Shown here one piece after another: positions 1 through 9,792 of a stretch of 64,000 nucleotides of DNA; positions within the stretch are counted from its first letter, which is position 1; each line of letters opens with the position of its first letter. The stretch spans positions 70,517,617 through 70,581,616 of the forward strand of contig NC_087063.1 of assembly GCF_963678635.1 (NCBI RefSeq), read 5' to 3'. Source of the stretch: Symsagittifera roscoffensis. Taxonomy: Eukaryota; Xenacoelomorpha; Acoela; Convolutidae. The position numbers were made by a program, and so were the translations under genes. Under the pieces are notes generated by a model, which was not told the DNA's origin, did no database searches, and saw only the letters and a list, made by a program, of their open reading frames with translations.

Positions 1-471
1 ATTTTTTTCTTGGAAAACAAACCAGCACTGAAAAAGCATTTCATAATATATCAAGCAACCCGACGTTTAATTGTGTTATCTTATTTTGAGTGAAAATGAA
101 CGCTTTGTATGCCATAGATTGCCCAGTAGTCCAATCAAAAATATGTTTCAGTTCAGAAGAAGATATTTGTCAATCAAAAATTAGTAGATCAAAAATTTTT
201 TCAAAAAAATTCACTTGACAAGCTCTATTTGCACTATTAGAAATATATATAAAGTTTTTACCGAAGAGGGAATGAATACTCGCAAGCGTAACACGAAAGA
301 AAAATTGCAAAAAAATTTTGAAATTTTTTGAATTAAAATATTTGTGCCACTAGGAATATACTAAAAGGGTCTAAGATATTTTAGAAAAAGCTGCAACTAG
401 AGTGACAACAAAAAAAACAAAGAGACGGATTATAACCCACAGAGGTATATTTTAAAGCAAAGCTGATCTCA
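1..471 (-). other. Intron of the WAVE-domain gene
   Basis: AT-rich DNA downstream of the donor at 472-471, with no further recognisable coding exon. The next exon must lie outside the window. Confidence 0.4.
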
Positions 472-472
472 C

Positions 473-731
473 CTTCGCTTTGAGTTTTGTACAATTTGCT
501 CACATCTGAGTCGGCCTGTTTGATCCTTTCTTCAACTCGCTTCACTCTCTGCTTAATTGCTGCTGATTGCGTCATCAGTTGCTGCAACACATCCTGTGCG
601 GTGAAGCTCAAGTCCGACAGCTGAAGCAGGACCTGTGTGTAGCAACTGTTAGAATGGTCTTCCCATTGAGTTGGATCTGGAAGCGAGAGGTTGGCAGGTC
701 CGATAGTTTTAGATGCAAAAGGCATTTTAAT
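473..731 (-). CDS. First coding exon of a WAVE-homology-domain protein (WASF/SCAR or NHS family), partial
   Basis: The probable start is the ATG at 725, beginning MPFASKTIGPANL. About 84 codons follow before a donor-like GAAG|GTGAGA (GT at 472-471). An acceptor TTTTTCAG ends at 732, so the exon is 473-731 with a 6-nt 5' leader. Residues 29-80 read QVLLQLSDLS, then a helical stretch RVKRVEERI and DSDVSKL. This resembles the helical WAVE homology domain that recruits WASF/SCAR proteins, or the related NHS proteins, into the actin-regulating WAVE complex. The MPF start and QLSDL are closer to NHS-type proteins; the overall pattern also fits WASF. The remaining exons lie beyond the left edge. I am fairly sure of the exon and moderately sure of the family. 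Confidence 0.6.
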
Positions 732-1539
732 CTGAAAAATGTAAATCAAAGATTGAATTTCAAAAAGCAGAGGTTGAATTTTACTAGTGATTTTCTAAAA
801 TCTTCAGCTTTTTTGTTTCATTTCATCTTCAGTTAACTAGTGAGAAATAAAAATGGGACAGAACTTTTTGCGGGTTCCAAATGCTACACAGAAGCGAAGC
901 CGAGATTCACTTGCAATAAAACACAAACAAAGCATGACAAACTAGCCGTCAGAAAATAAGACCAGGACGGTACGTCGAACAAAAATGTCGAAAAAGTTAG
1001 ATCTACAAAAATATTTGTACATTTATCTCGATTTGTCTTGAATAAAACTCGTTGTGGGGAAAAACATACCAATTAAGACAACTGCAAATTAAATTAGCTT
1101 CGAAACAAAATAATAGGCAGTGAAAAGGCCGACGATACTTGAGCAGACACCTTAAAAATAGTTGTCAAGACACCTCCTCAACAACACACACGCATAGGAA
1201 AGTTTTCGTTCAACGAACGAAGCAAAATGAAGCCATTAGGCCTAAATAACAGAGATCGACTTATATCAAAGTAAAGAGTGGCTATATTTTACTGTTTTTA
1301 GGACGTGAAGGTTCTTTAATGGGAAAGACCTGATAAATGGTTATTACACTATATTACAAAACTCTTGCTAATGGCGAATGGTTCCTCCTTTAGTCGTATA
1401 GTCCTGTCATTTTTAGTGATTCCCAATCAAGAAAACTTGTTTAGAAAGGTGTTCTCACGCGACAAACAATTGAACTGTACTTCCAGTAGATATAAGCAAA
1501 AGCAGTACTTCAAGATAAAACCAAAAAAAACTTGAGCGT
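732..1539. other. Non-coding stretch upstream of the WAVE-domain exon
   Basis: AT-rich. It contains the acceptor at 732 and possibly an intron or the outron of a trans-spliced pre-mRNA. No coding region, RNA gene or repeat recognised. Confidence 0.4.
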
Positions 1540-1838
1540 GAAGAAGTAGTCTTAATTTGATTGAGTAGCATTGCTGCCATATAACCTCTACATATAAAAT
1601 GTCATACTGATTTGTGAAATTAGTACCTGCCGAGCGTTATGGCTTTTGGCCCATATTGCTCATTTTTTAGTTCACTTTCAACTCATCAATCGATTGATAA
1701 TTCAAGTGATCTTTTAAATCTGGTTTAACTCAAAATTTAACACTTAGAGTGGCCTAGTTTAAAATGCTTAAACACACCTCCTTGTAACCCTTGTTCCTAT
1801 GTTTCCTAACTAGGACCTTACACAAAAATTCTTTACCT
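1540..1838 (+). repeat. Dispersed repeat, copy 1 (no MITE inserted)
   Basis: Shares an ordered series of blocks with 4865-5299: GTCATACTGAT, GAAATTAGTACCT, GCTTTTGG, TTGCTCATTT, TTGTTCCTA and ACCTTACA. This copy has an uninterrupted GAAATTAG where the other carries a MITE, so it is a related empty site. No coding capacity seen; family unknown. Confidence 0.6.
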
Positions 1839-3500
1839 GGCGCAGTCAAGCGAAACGATCCTACATTTGGAAACACTCGACCAACGAAATACCTCATGAA
1901 TGGGTAAAAGGGCAGAAAAATTTTATCTACAATTACAGCTAAAGACGAGGTAGTCATTGATGATGTCATACGTATGAGGCAGAACCTGTGCTGGGCAAAT
2001 TTATCACAAAAATGAGAATCGTAACAATACAGAAAACTATGTATAGAATACCTATCCCCCGGAAAAGTTTTAACATACGTACATGTACAAGAAAAAGGAA
2101 CCAGAATTCAACAAAAATATCTAAGCACTCCAGTTTGCGCACTACCCAAACCAAAATTTCGACGCAGAAAAGACACAAGTCGCAACATCCAAAAGTGCCT
2201 AAACTGAGGTCGACCAATCAAGAAGGGTCATCTCTCAGTATGTTCTACTGAAGAGAAATCATGTAATTATGGCAGACGTAAGGGACACTTTGCAAAACTG
2301 AAGAGCGGAGGCAAACCTTAGTTCAAACAAACATCGTTTGTTTAAATCGTGTGTTAATCTTTTATCATAAAATGGGCACAGCGAGAAGTTATCAATATGT
2401 TGCTAGAATTCATTTATAGGCTAGCAGCCAAAGAAATTTGAACATAGTGGGCGAAGACGTCACAGGATCGTACCGTTTTAAAACAGGATTTGAAGGACAG
2501 GGGAAAAATAATTTTAAGGGAAAAAAGTTCGGGAAATCAACTGAGAGAATTGAAGCCGACATCCATTAAGCTGATGTCAAAACTCAGCCGAAAACTTTCT
2601 TAAAATTCATGAAACGCCCACATAGGATCCCAGAAACATTTTTGTACCGTATGCAAAGTACAGTACATAACTAAGAAAATAAACCGACATAGCTTCCCAT
2701 ATCAGATTGGGAGCCTCAATTGAAAAAAAAACACCATGATAGCGTGCGGAACACGTAGCATTCGCATTCACGTTCACGCTCTTAAACGTAACAGAGCCAA
2801 AAATCAGCACCAGTGAGTTAGAGCTGCTCGGTCTGGTATGGTCATACAATCATTCTTAAAACTACTTGCTGGTAATTACTTGCTGAGTGATCACATTTTA
2901 GAAGTTTACCGGACTATTAAGCATTGATTAGAGCAAAACGTGACCGCCGATACACAAAAAAGACCCAATCAAGATTAACAAGATAGGCTGATAAATCACT
3001 ACCGTATGACTTTTCGGGGTCGAATATGTGCCAGGAAAAGGTCTGGGTTTTGTTGATAACCTTTCATACCACCCAACAAATAAAGCGACTCCCTTCTCAG
3101 ATGATGATAGAAACATTGCGATAGTACCAGTAGAAAACAGACCTTCTTTAAGGATTTATAAAGTCATGAGAAAATTTGCACCAAATAACTATTAAAAAAA
3201 ACAGTTCATTTCTAATAATAATCGAACGAATTCTGCAACGTGATTGGTCAAAATAGTGAAAACAAAACCACCAGATAAATCTAATGAGAACAACTAATTA
3301 AATACGCTGCTGAACAGCTCCCAACTATACAGGATTGCGCGAAACTGAACAATTGTCAAAGCTTTCACTGTCGTAAAGAAATGTACTCAACAGACTGTAA
3401 AAAGTTAACTTCTCTTTTGACCTCCGAGCTTTTTACTTCATCAGTCTCAGACTCTACTGGGGTAGAAGATATAACCCCAGCAAACAACGCAACTCAATTT
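1839..3500. other. Non-coding stretch, nothing recognised
   Basis: AT-rich. Only short open frames without recognisable motifs. No RNA gene or bounded repeat found by eye. Confidence 0.4.
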
Positions 3501-3559
3501 TCCCAATACTACCCATAACCCGAAAAAAAACAGAAACGCAAACAAAAAAAAATCTCCTT

Positions 3560-4018
3560 GAAGTGGCCGGAAAAACTTGATGCCCGACTCATGGCCTTAT
3601 TAACTGATAAAGATTTAGCGGTGAAAAAGATCCAGAAAGCTTTGATTGAGAGCCGCAATTAACAATTGCCAAAAAAGGGAATTATTTCAAAAGTTACATG
3701 GATAATTTACATGAGAAAGTCGGATGCCTACACTTCGATGGATGACTAATGATCCACACATGCTTGAGACCCGCGATCACTGAAAGACTCCTTAAAGGCC
3801 AGCCTGCCCAATTTGCAAAGAAAAATTTAGCCCTTCAATACGTTTGGTGGTGCAAGATCTAATGCGAGATCCAGGTTCACGGAGAAAACTGTATCGATTG
3901 CGTTCAAACTGATAAGAATTTAAAACCACTAGTACCTTCTTCAGATATCGGTAAACTGCACCCGATAGTACAGCCAAATGAAGGCCAGGAACTCAATTTG
4001 GCCAGACCGTTACCATAA
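3560..4018 (+). pseudogene. Decayed retrotransposon integrase (zinc-binding domain remnant)
   Basis: The broken plus-strand frames contain YVWWCKI followed about 10 codons later by CIDC (3890-3901), then KNLKPLVPSS, GKL and PNEGQELNLARPLP, ending at TAA 4016-4018. This order (YVWW, C-x2-C, KPLxPSS, P-N-E) is typical of the H2C2 zinc finger and following linker of Ty3/gypsy-type integrases. Stops and frame changes interrupt it, and no complete D,D(35)E core is visible downstream to about 4550. It is a relic, not a gene. Confidence 0.55.
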
Positions 4019-4944
4019 AGTGGAGAACAAAAAATTACAAACTTGTATACATTGATCGTTCTGTGGAAGATGGTCCGATAACACCAAAATCGGTTTCAGC
4101 AAAATCGCCCGGCATTAAAGAAGAATCCCCGGGAGCCACAAAGAGAAGAGCACAAGACCAATAAGATCAAGACAACCATCGCAACTCTTGGTAAACAGAG
4201 AATGTATCAGCTTGGTGTAAGGAGACTGATGAATGCCCGTGGATGCTTTCGAGACCGCGACACCTAGGACACACCTTCTGGATCCGGTCACCGAGGAAAA
4301 GCCTCCAAAGATTTTATGTATTGCAGCCTCGACGACTCCGCCCGATTCGAGTTCCATGAATGCTCGGGCGACAACAAACCGTCAATGTTCTCCAAAGAGA
4401 ACATCTTTTCGTTCATTGGTGGCTACTGTTTCCTTTAGCCCTACAGACGCTCCCTCTCAACATTCTGCTGTAGACATGGCACCAAAACTGCCAAAAACTG
4501 ATAACTACCTAAATAAACTGTTATTTTCGTTTTATTTTGCAACTTATTGATAACCTATCAGCCAGTAGTAACCATTAATTGTAAGTTATTACCAAATCTG
4601 GTTCCTTAATTACCACTTGGATCGCAGATTCCTGTTTTGAATGCCCATCACAGGTGCTAACCATTTTCCGTTTGGCAATTTAAAAATTAATTTCAAAATT
4701 TCAATTCCAGAGCTCATCTCTCATTTACTTCAGAAACACTCATAAATGAAGCGAACTATTTCTCTACCATTAAACTTTATTATTATTTTTTGATTACTTC
4801 CACCTGCTGAAAAGAAAATGAAACCAAAATTTCTTTTGGTCATATATTTTCAATGGGTATGTAAAGTAGTTGTAATTAGGCCTGTGCAGCAGTGCTGCCA
4901 CTTAAACTCTACAGAGGATATGTCATACTGATGATTGAAATTAG

Positions 4945-5006
4945 GGCTCTTTTTCCTCCTCCTCCTCCTCCTCCTCCTCCTCCTCCTCCTCTTCCTCCTC
5001 CTCCTC

Positions 5007-5041
<35 letters not shown>

Positions 5042-5093
5042 CCCCCCTGCTTAATTGATAGTCGTGTGAGGTGGGGGGAAAAGGAAAAGAGCC
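4945..5093. mobile_element. MITE (GGCTC family) with expanded CCT repeat
   Basis: Begins GGCTCTTTTTCC and ends GGAAAAGAGCC as terminal inverted repeats. It is flanked by a perfect 8-bp duplication GAAATTAG (4937-4944 and 5094-5101). The interior is mostly a (CCT)n tract and a C run, about 4957-5047, apparently grown out of the C-rich terminal repeat. No transposase. The 8-bp duplication fits hAT-, P- or Merlin-type transposases; the GG termini do not decide between them. Confidence 0.85.
4957..5047 (+). repeat. (CCT)n microsatellite and poly-C run
   Basis: About 24 CCT units with one CTT interruption, followed by roughly 17 C. It produces artefactual poly-Pro and poly-Glu open frames on the two strands; these are not genes. 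Confidence 0.95.
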
Positions 5094-5322
5094 GAAATTA
5101 GTACCTACCAAAAATCGATATAGCTTTTGGACGATGTTGCTCATTTGTTGGTTTAATTTTAACAATCGGCTGACAATTCAACTCTGTTTTAACTCTAAAT
5201 TTAAAAATTAGACTAGCTTAGTTAGCTCTTCTTAAACGCAACCTTTTAACCATTGTTCCTAACTTGTCTAATTGGTACCTTACAGAGGATTTCTTTAAAT
5301 GGTGGATGAGAACAGAGAAAAC

Positions 5323-5531
5323 GGCTCTTTTACCTTCCCCCCACCCCCCCCCCCCACCTGACGCCAGTTTCAACTTATTAGTGTAACGAGTGGTTTTACG
5401 AGGTTTAGTATGAAGATTAAATGTTTTTCGTGGCCTTATTAGTCTGTATGTAAATTTTCATAACAATCGGACAATCTGGTCAACAAATTTACATGTAAAC
5501 ATTTGCAGGTGGGGGGAAAGGAAAAAGAGCC
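5323..5531. mobile_element. MITE (GGCTC family), 209 bp
   Basis: Termini GGCTCTTTTACC and GGAAAAAGAGCC. Perfect 8-bp target duplication GAGAAAAC at 5315-5322 and 5532-5539. The interior shares GAGTGGTTTTACGAGG and TTATTAGTCTGTATGTAAA with the split copy at 9647-13789 and, in reverse, with 14522-14723. Confidence 0.9.
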
Positions 5532-5539
5532 GAGAAAAC

Positions 5540-6764
5540 TTGTAAGTTATTCTGAATTAGATATTCCATGGTTTAGAAAAATGAAAAAATGTCATGAATA
5601 TCAATCGATTCACTACTTATTTTTGATTCATTAAAAACTTTTTAATGATATAAAATATTTCGCTTTGAAAAATTATTTTAGCTTTGACCGAAGTTAACAA
5701 TTGTCGAAAAAACATAAGCCAGATAAAAAATGGTGCTGTCCGCAGCATTAAACACAAAGCGTCAATAAAGAAGTCGAGTTTTAGGAAACAACTCATTCAT
5801 CTTGAACTCGGAAAACCTTAAATACTTAAGAAAGTCGGCTCCTTTCCAATCAACTTCTTTGATTTTTTCTGAAATTCGATACATACACACACATATTGTT
5901 GAACCAAAATTTTCGAATGTCTCGATGAAGGACACCTAGGGCTCACCTAAAGCTGGCGGTACATATTTGATATTTATTGAAATTGTTATACTGATGCGGG
6001 ACGAAATGCGTATTTTCAAAAATTGGACTTTCCCCAAAACCTTAGTTGTTTCTCTCTTACAGTAAGTGCGAAGAGTGAAAATATTCCTCCTAAAGACTTA
6101 AACTTTCTCTTAAAAAAACAAGAGTAGAGGCTTATGCATGAAAAATTCGCGCAACTGCTTCTTTCGATTGAAACTTTCATCTCAGATTCGATAGGGTAGT
6201 TTTCAAGACAATTCAAAAAGTTTTTAAGAAACGGTCAACACTCAAAAATTTGACCTTTTCTGCTTAAAAGCAGGTCGTGACCGGTGAAGAGAAGACTAGC
6301 AAAACCAAGTTTCAATTGAACACTAAACCTGAGAAATGGCATGGTAATTTTTGAAAAGAGTAAAAAAAACACTGCCAAAACAAACGGTCCGGTTTTCAAA
6401 ACTTTCATTTGTTTGAAGGCCATAACTTATTCTAAAAGAAACTGGGCGTAACAAATTATAAAGGTACACTTTCAACAACCTGTTGGGTCGATGAAACCTA
6501 TGACATCAGATTTGACAGGATAGTTATCGAAAAAAAGTCCAGAAAAACAGTCAACAAAGCAGAAAGTTGACATTTTCGATTGTATCCAAAAACCTATGTC
6601 TGGCCGGGTAGTTCTCGAAAAACATCAAAAAAACTTCAAAAAACGGTTAAAAAAAATTTTGACTAATGTTCAAATCAAAAAAATTTGGGAGTAGTCTTGT
6701 ATGCAAAAGAGCTTTCCACAAATCTTAGATATGAGAGGGTATTTATGGTCAAATTCTAAAAATT
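5540..6764. other. Non-coding stretch with diffuse degenerate repeats
   Basis: No gene seen. From about 6170 to 7360 a loosely repeated phrase recurs at irregular spacing: a CAGATT-like word, then GGTAGTT, TCGAGAAAA-like and AAACGGT-like words, then a TTTGAC-like word. It is probably an old degenerate repeat. Confidence 0.35.
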
Positions 6765-6992
6765 GGCTCTTTTCCAGTCCCCCCCCCCCCCCCCCACCTT
6801 TCAAAATACTGACTTTTATGTTTGTTTTACGTGTTATTACGTCTAAATGCGTGATGTTACGCTGTAAAGTATGAAGAACAAATTTGTTCAGAATTGTCGA
6901 TTTGTTCACCACGCCAAATTTCATTGCATTATGACAACGTTAAATAAATTTTTCAAAATTGAATCGGAAAGGGGGGGAACTGGAAAAGAGCC
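6765..6992. mobile_element. MITE variant (GGCTCTTTTCCAG termini), 228 bp
   Basis: Terminal inverted repeats GGCTCTTTTCCAGTCCCCCC and its near reverse complement, ending GAACTGGAAAAGAGCC. The flanks TAAAAATT and TTAAAATT match at 7 of 8 positions. The interior differs from the main family, so this is a second subfamily sharing the terminal 12 bases. The C run at 6779-6796 is low complexity. Confidence 0.8.
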
Positions 6993-7359
6993 TTAAAATT
7001 TAGAAAAAAAAATCGCTCGAAAAAACACAATTTTGACTTTTGCGAGGACAACTTTTGGTGAAAAAATGTCGGTGGCCACTAAAGCAGGGGAGGTTCTCAA
7101 TACCCGTTATCTTCATTGAACCCACAACTTCAGGATTGGGAGGTTTGTTTTTGAGAAAAAATTAAAAAGATTCAAAAGACGTTTAAAAAAAATAAAAATT
7201 ATTTATTCTCAGGACCATAATTTTACGTGAAAAAAAATTGGGCATAACCACTTATGGAGAGGAGCTTTTCAAATCCAATCTAATCGGTGAAAACAAAACA
7301 TGAGATTGGGTACGTTAGTTTTTGAGAAAACGAAAAAAAACTTGAACATAAGATTTAAA

Positions 7360-7512
7360 ATGTGTTTTCATGTTTAAAACTGCATCACAACGTGTTAGCG
7401 TGAACGGCCGAATAAATTTTTACATTTCCTTGCATGCTTAACGTGTGAACAATTTTTCAACAGCTTTATTTTATAAGTTTACTAGGGAGGCGGGAAACTG
7501 GAAAAGAGCCAA
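7360..7512. mobile_element. Truncated MITE variant
   Basis: A right terminus GCGGGAAACTGGAAAAGAGCC preceded by TAACGTGTGAACAATTT-like interior. No matching left terminus was found, so it is 5' truncated or rearranged. Confidence 0.5.
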
Positions 7513-9422
7513 AAACGTATTCGTTCATATTTCTGATTGTTATTATTATGAGGTCCCAAGTTCATCAGTTTTAATTTGATAACTTTCATGTTTATTTTAC
7601 TGTCTTTGACACGTGACCATAGAGATTTTTTGGAAACATGATTAATAAAAAGATTTATCGTCTTAGCTCGTCTTCGTCATTTTAGCTCACCGTTTATTCT
7701 ACTCGAACTGAAATTACCATTTTGTGTAAAACTGATTAGCCATTGGAAAACAGTAAGTTGTTCTAGCCTAAGACTTCTAGCATAAGACTAGACCAAAAAG
7801 GCTTCACTGCGATAATTTTTGGGCTTGCCAAAGACGACCTCTACAGAGTAATTTAAATCGACGATGCTTCGAGCGTTCCGGATAAAAACAAAAACATTTT
7901 GGGAATTCGTATGTCTTTAATTTAACATCATTTCTTGGTTGCTTACATACTCCAGGCTTGGTTATCAATAATTTAACACTGATTATCACCATCGATCGAA
8001 TAATACCCACATGTTGAGGAGCGAAACTGCGCAGAGTCATCGAGATAACTACTGAAAACAGAATTTTAAGATTAAATCAGGTGCAAAAATTACCTTCATT
8101 AAAAGATTTAGCAAAACTAACCTGAACAACTTTTCGAAGTAAACAATGAAGAAACCAGATAAATGAAAAAACTTTCCAAGTAAACAAATTAACATAAATA
8201 AACACTCAACCAAAACTCGATTACGAATTGGTAAAGTAGTATGTTTAATTCCAGTTTAATTTCAGGAGTTATTTTAGTCCAGTTATTGAAGGTATTTATA
8301 TAATAGTACCTATTTTTGAATTTTTTGATTATTTGCAAGTGAATCATTGGTAAATGATCATAAACTGCCATTGTATTATACTACTACCAGGCTAGCGAAT
8401 TTGCAGATCATAAAATCCAACAAGGTTAAGAATTTATAGAATTCAGATTATAATTTAGCAAGTAAAAAGTGTCAATTTAGGAAGCAGAGCATAATTCCAC
8501 ACAAGATTCCAGAGGGCCTCTCAATTTTGGGTAGTGAATGATCGGCCAGTTGATTTGGTTTGATTTTGTTTGTTTTCTATTGCTGGTGCTGATGATTCAG
8601 TTGAATAAAACAAGTTTCTAACTTTCAGCGAAGAAAGCAGTTTGAGCCACCTGACAAATAAAACATTGGCTTACTCTTTTGAAAAAGCAAACTTACGTAG
8701 TATTAAAGATGTATTAAATTTTAGTATTAAAGCTGTTTAACTTAATTCTCTCGCTCATTTTCTTCTAAAATACGGTATCCAATAGAACAATAAAACTCCC
8801 AACTAACCTGTTTTGCAGTAAAGAAGATTTATCGTCATTCGCAGACAAAATTTTGCAGTCAAGAAATTACCAAGTGAGTCGAGTCAGTCAGTTTAAGTAA
8901 ATTCCCGGAAAACTCCAGGAATGAAAGTCAGAAGTCAAAAAGAAGTCAAAACTCTTTGCTAATCAGTAAAAGTTTTCCCTCTGAATTCACAAAATTTAAT
9001 GAAAATTCAGCCTACAAAGCAGATTTAGGGAAATTTATGAACTTAAATTGGCAACTATGATCAATTTAGAGGGGGAAGTAAGCGGTCAATTTGTTCGAAA
9101 ATAAGAGTGAGTCAATTGTCGTGAACTTATTCGCTTTTGCTCAAAAAAATTATGCTCAACTTTATTAACAAAAAGAGAAAGATGTTACTGCCATTTATCG
9201 ATTCCCATTTCCCGTACATTTTTAATTCAATCCTGCAAACTTGTGCTTCTAGATTCTGCAAACTTTGTACAATTTTAAGGAAACTTGAATTTCAAATAGG
9301 GGGAAAGAGCAAATATATCATAAAAATGATGTGTAAGTAGGGGACGGACAACTTTATGAGTTAATTCGGCTCGGAACATGCCCCCTCTCCTCGGGGAATC
9401 AACCCCTTCATCAGCCAAAGGC
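7513..9422. other. Non-coding stretch, nothing recognised
   Basis: AT-rich, with only short frames. I looked for zinc-finger, kinase and transposase motifs on both strands and saw none. Confidence 0.35.
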
Positions 9423-9546
9423 GGCTCTTTTTCCTCCCCCCACCCCCACCCCCACCTCACATAAGCATCAATTTTATGGTGTAAAGAGTGGTTTTACAAG
9501 GTTGAGTATGAAGACCAATTTGTTCATGGGGGGAAGGAAAACAGCC
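9423..9546. mobile_element. MITE (GGCTC family), internally deleted, 124 bp
   Basis: Starts GGCTCTTTTTCC and ends GGAAAACAGCC. The flanking octamers CCAAAGGC and CCAAAGGG match at 7 of 8. The interior keeps GAGTGGTTTTACAAGGTTG and lacks about 80 bp of the 202-bp form. Confidence 0.8.
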
Positions 9547-9694
9547 CCAAAGGGTCCACCTTGAGTACTAGTGGATCTTCTTTTCACTCCACGGGAACTT
9601 AAGGTGAACTTTTTCCCACAGGTGACATTTTTGCATATTTTTCCGCGGCTCTTTTTCCTTTTACCCCCACCTCAAACGAGCTTCAATATATTAG

Positions 9695-9777
9695 TGTTAT
9701 ATATTTGTTATATGTTAATGTTGATTTCAGATATTGTTGAATAAAAGCTTTATAAAGAAGCGGCTTTTCCTCCAACA
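9695..9777 (+). repeat. 5' LTR (83 bp)
   Basis: Starts TG, ends CA. It contains TATATA at 9698-9703, an initiator-like TCAG at 9727-9730 and the polyadenylation-like word AATAAA at 9740-9745. It is among the shortest LTRs one would expect for this class. Confidence 0.93.
9698..9732 (+). promoter_or_regulatory. Predicted LTR promoter (TATA box and initiator)
   Basis: TATATA at 9698-9703 lies about 30 bp upstream of TTTCAG. A transcript starting near A9729-A9733 would carry at or near its 5' end the 14 nt complementary to the primer site. This is inference from spacing. Confidence 0.5.
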
Positions 9778-9778
9778 A

Positions 9779-9792
9779 TTTTATTCAACAAT
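9779..9792 (+). other. Self-complementary primer-binding site
   Basis: TTTTATTCAACAAT, one base after the LTR, is the exact reverse complement of LTR positions 9733-9746 (ATTGTTGAATAAAA). A tRNA primer site would be expected to start TGG; none is present. This is the arrangement of Tf1-type self-primed elements. The site overlaps the first two bases of the ATG at 9791. Confidence 0.75.

Larger units (their letters stand above)
4865..5299 (+). repeat. Dispersed repeat, copy 2, split by a MITE
   Basis: Same ordered blocks as 1540-1838. It is interrupted at GAAATTAG by the MITE at 4945-5093, and a second MITE (5323-5531) lies just beyond its right end. Confidence 0.6.

Noticed and set aside
4019-4550. 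Continuation of the decayed integrase into a catalytic core
   Set aside because: The plus-strand frames here show no D,D(35)E pattern, so the relic was ended at 4018.
4892-5165. Open frames of poly-Pro (plus) and poly-Glu (minus)
   Set aside because: They are translations of the CCT microsatellite and C run inside a MITE, with no other coding sign.
7804-8040. Minus-strand 78-aa frame as a possible exon
   Set aside because: No recognisable motif and no convincing splice-site pair; insufficient support.
9734-9790. Upstream extension of the Gag-Pol frame from a TTG in the LTR
   Set aside because: There is no ATG, and the stretch is LTR and primer-site sequence; ATG 9791 is the first proper start.
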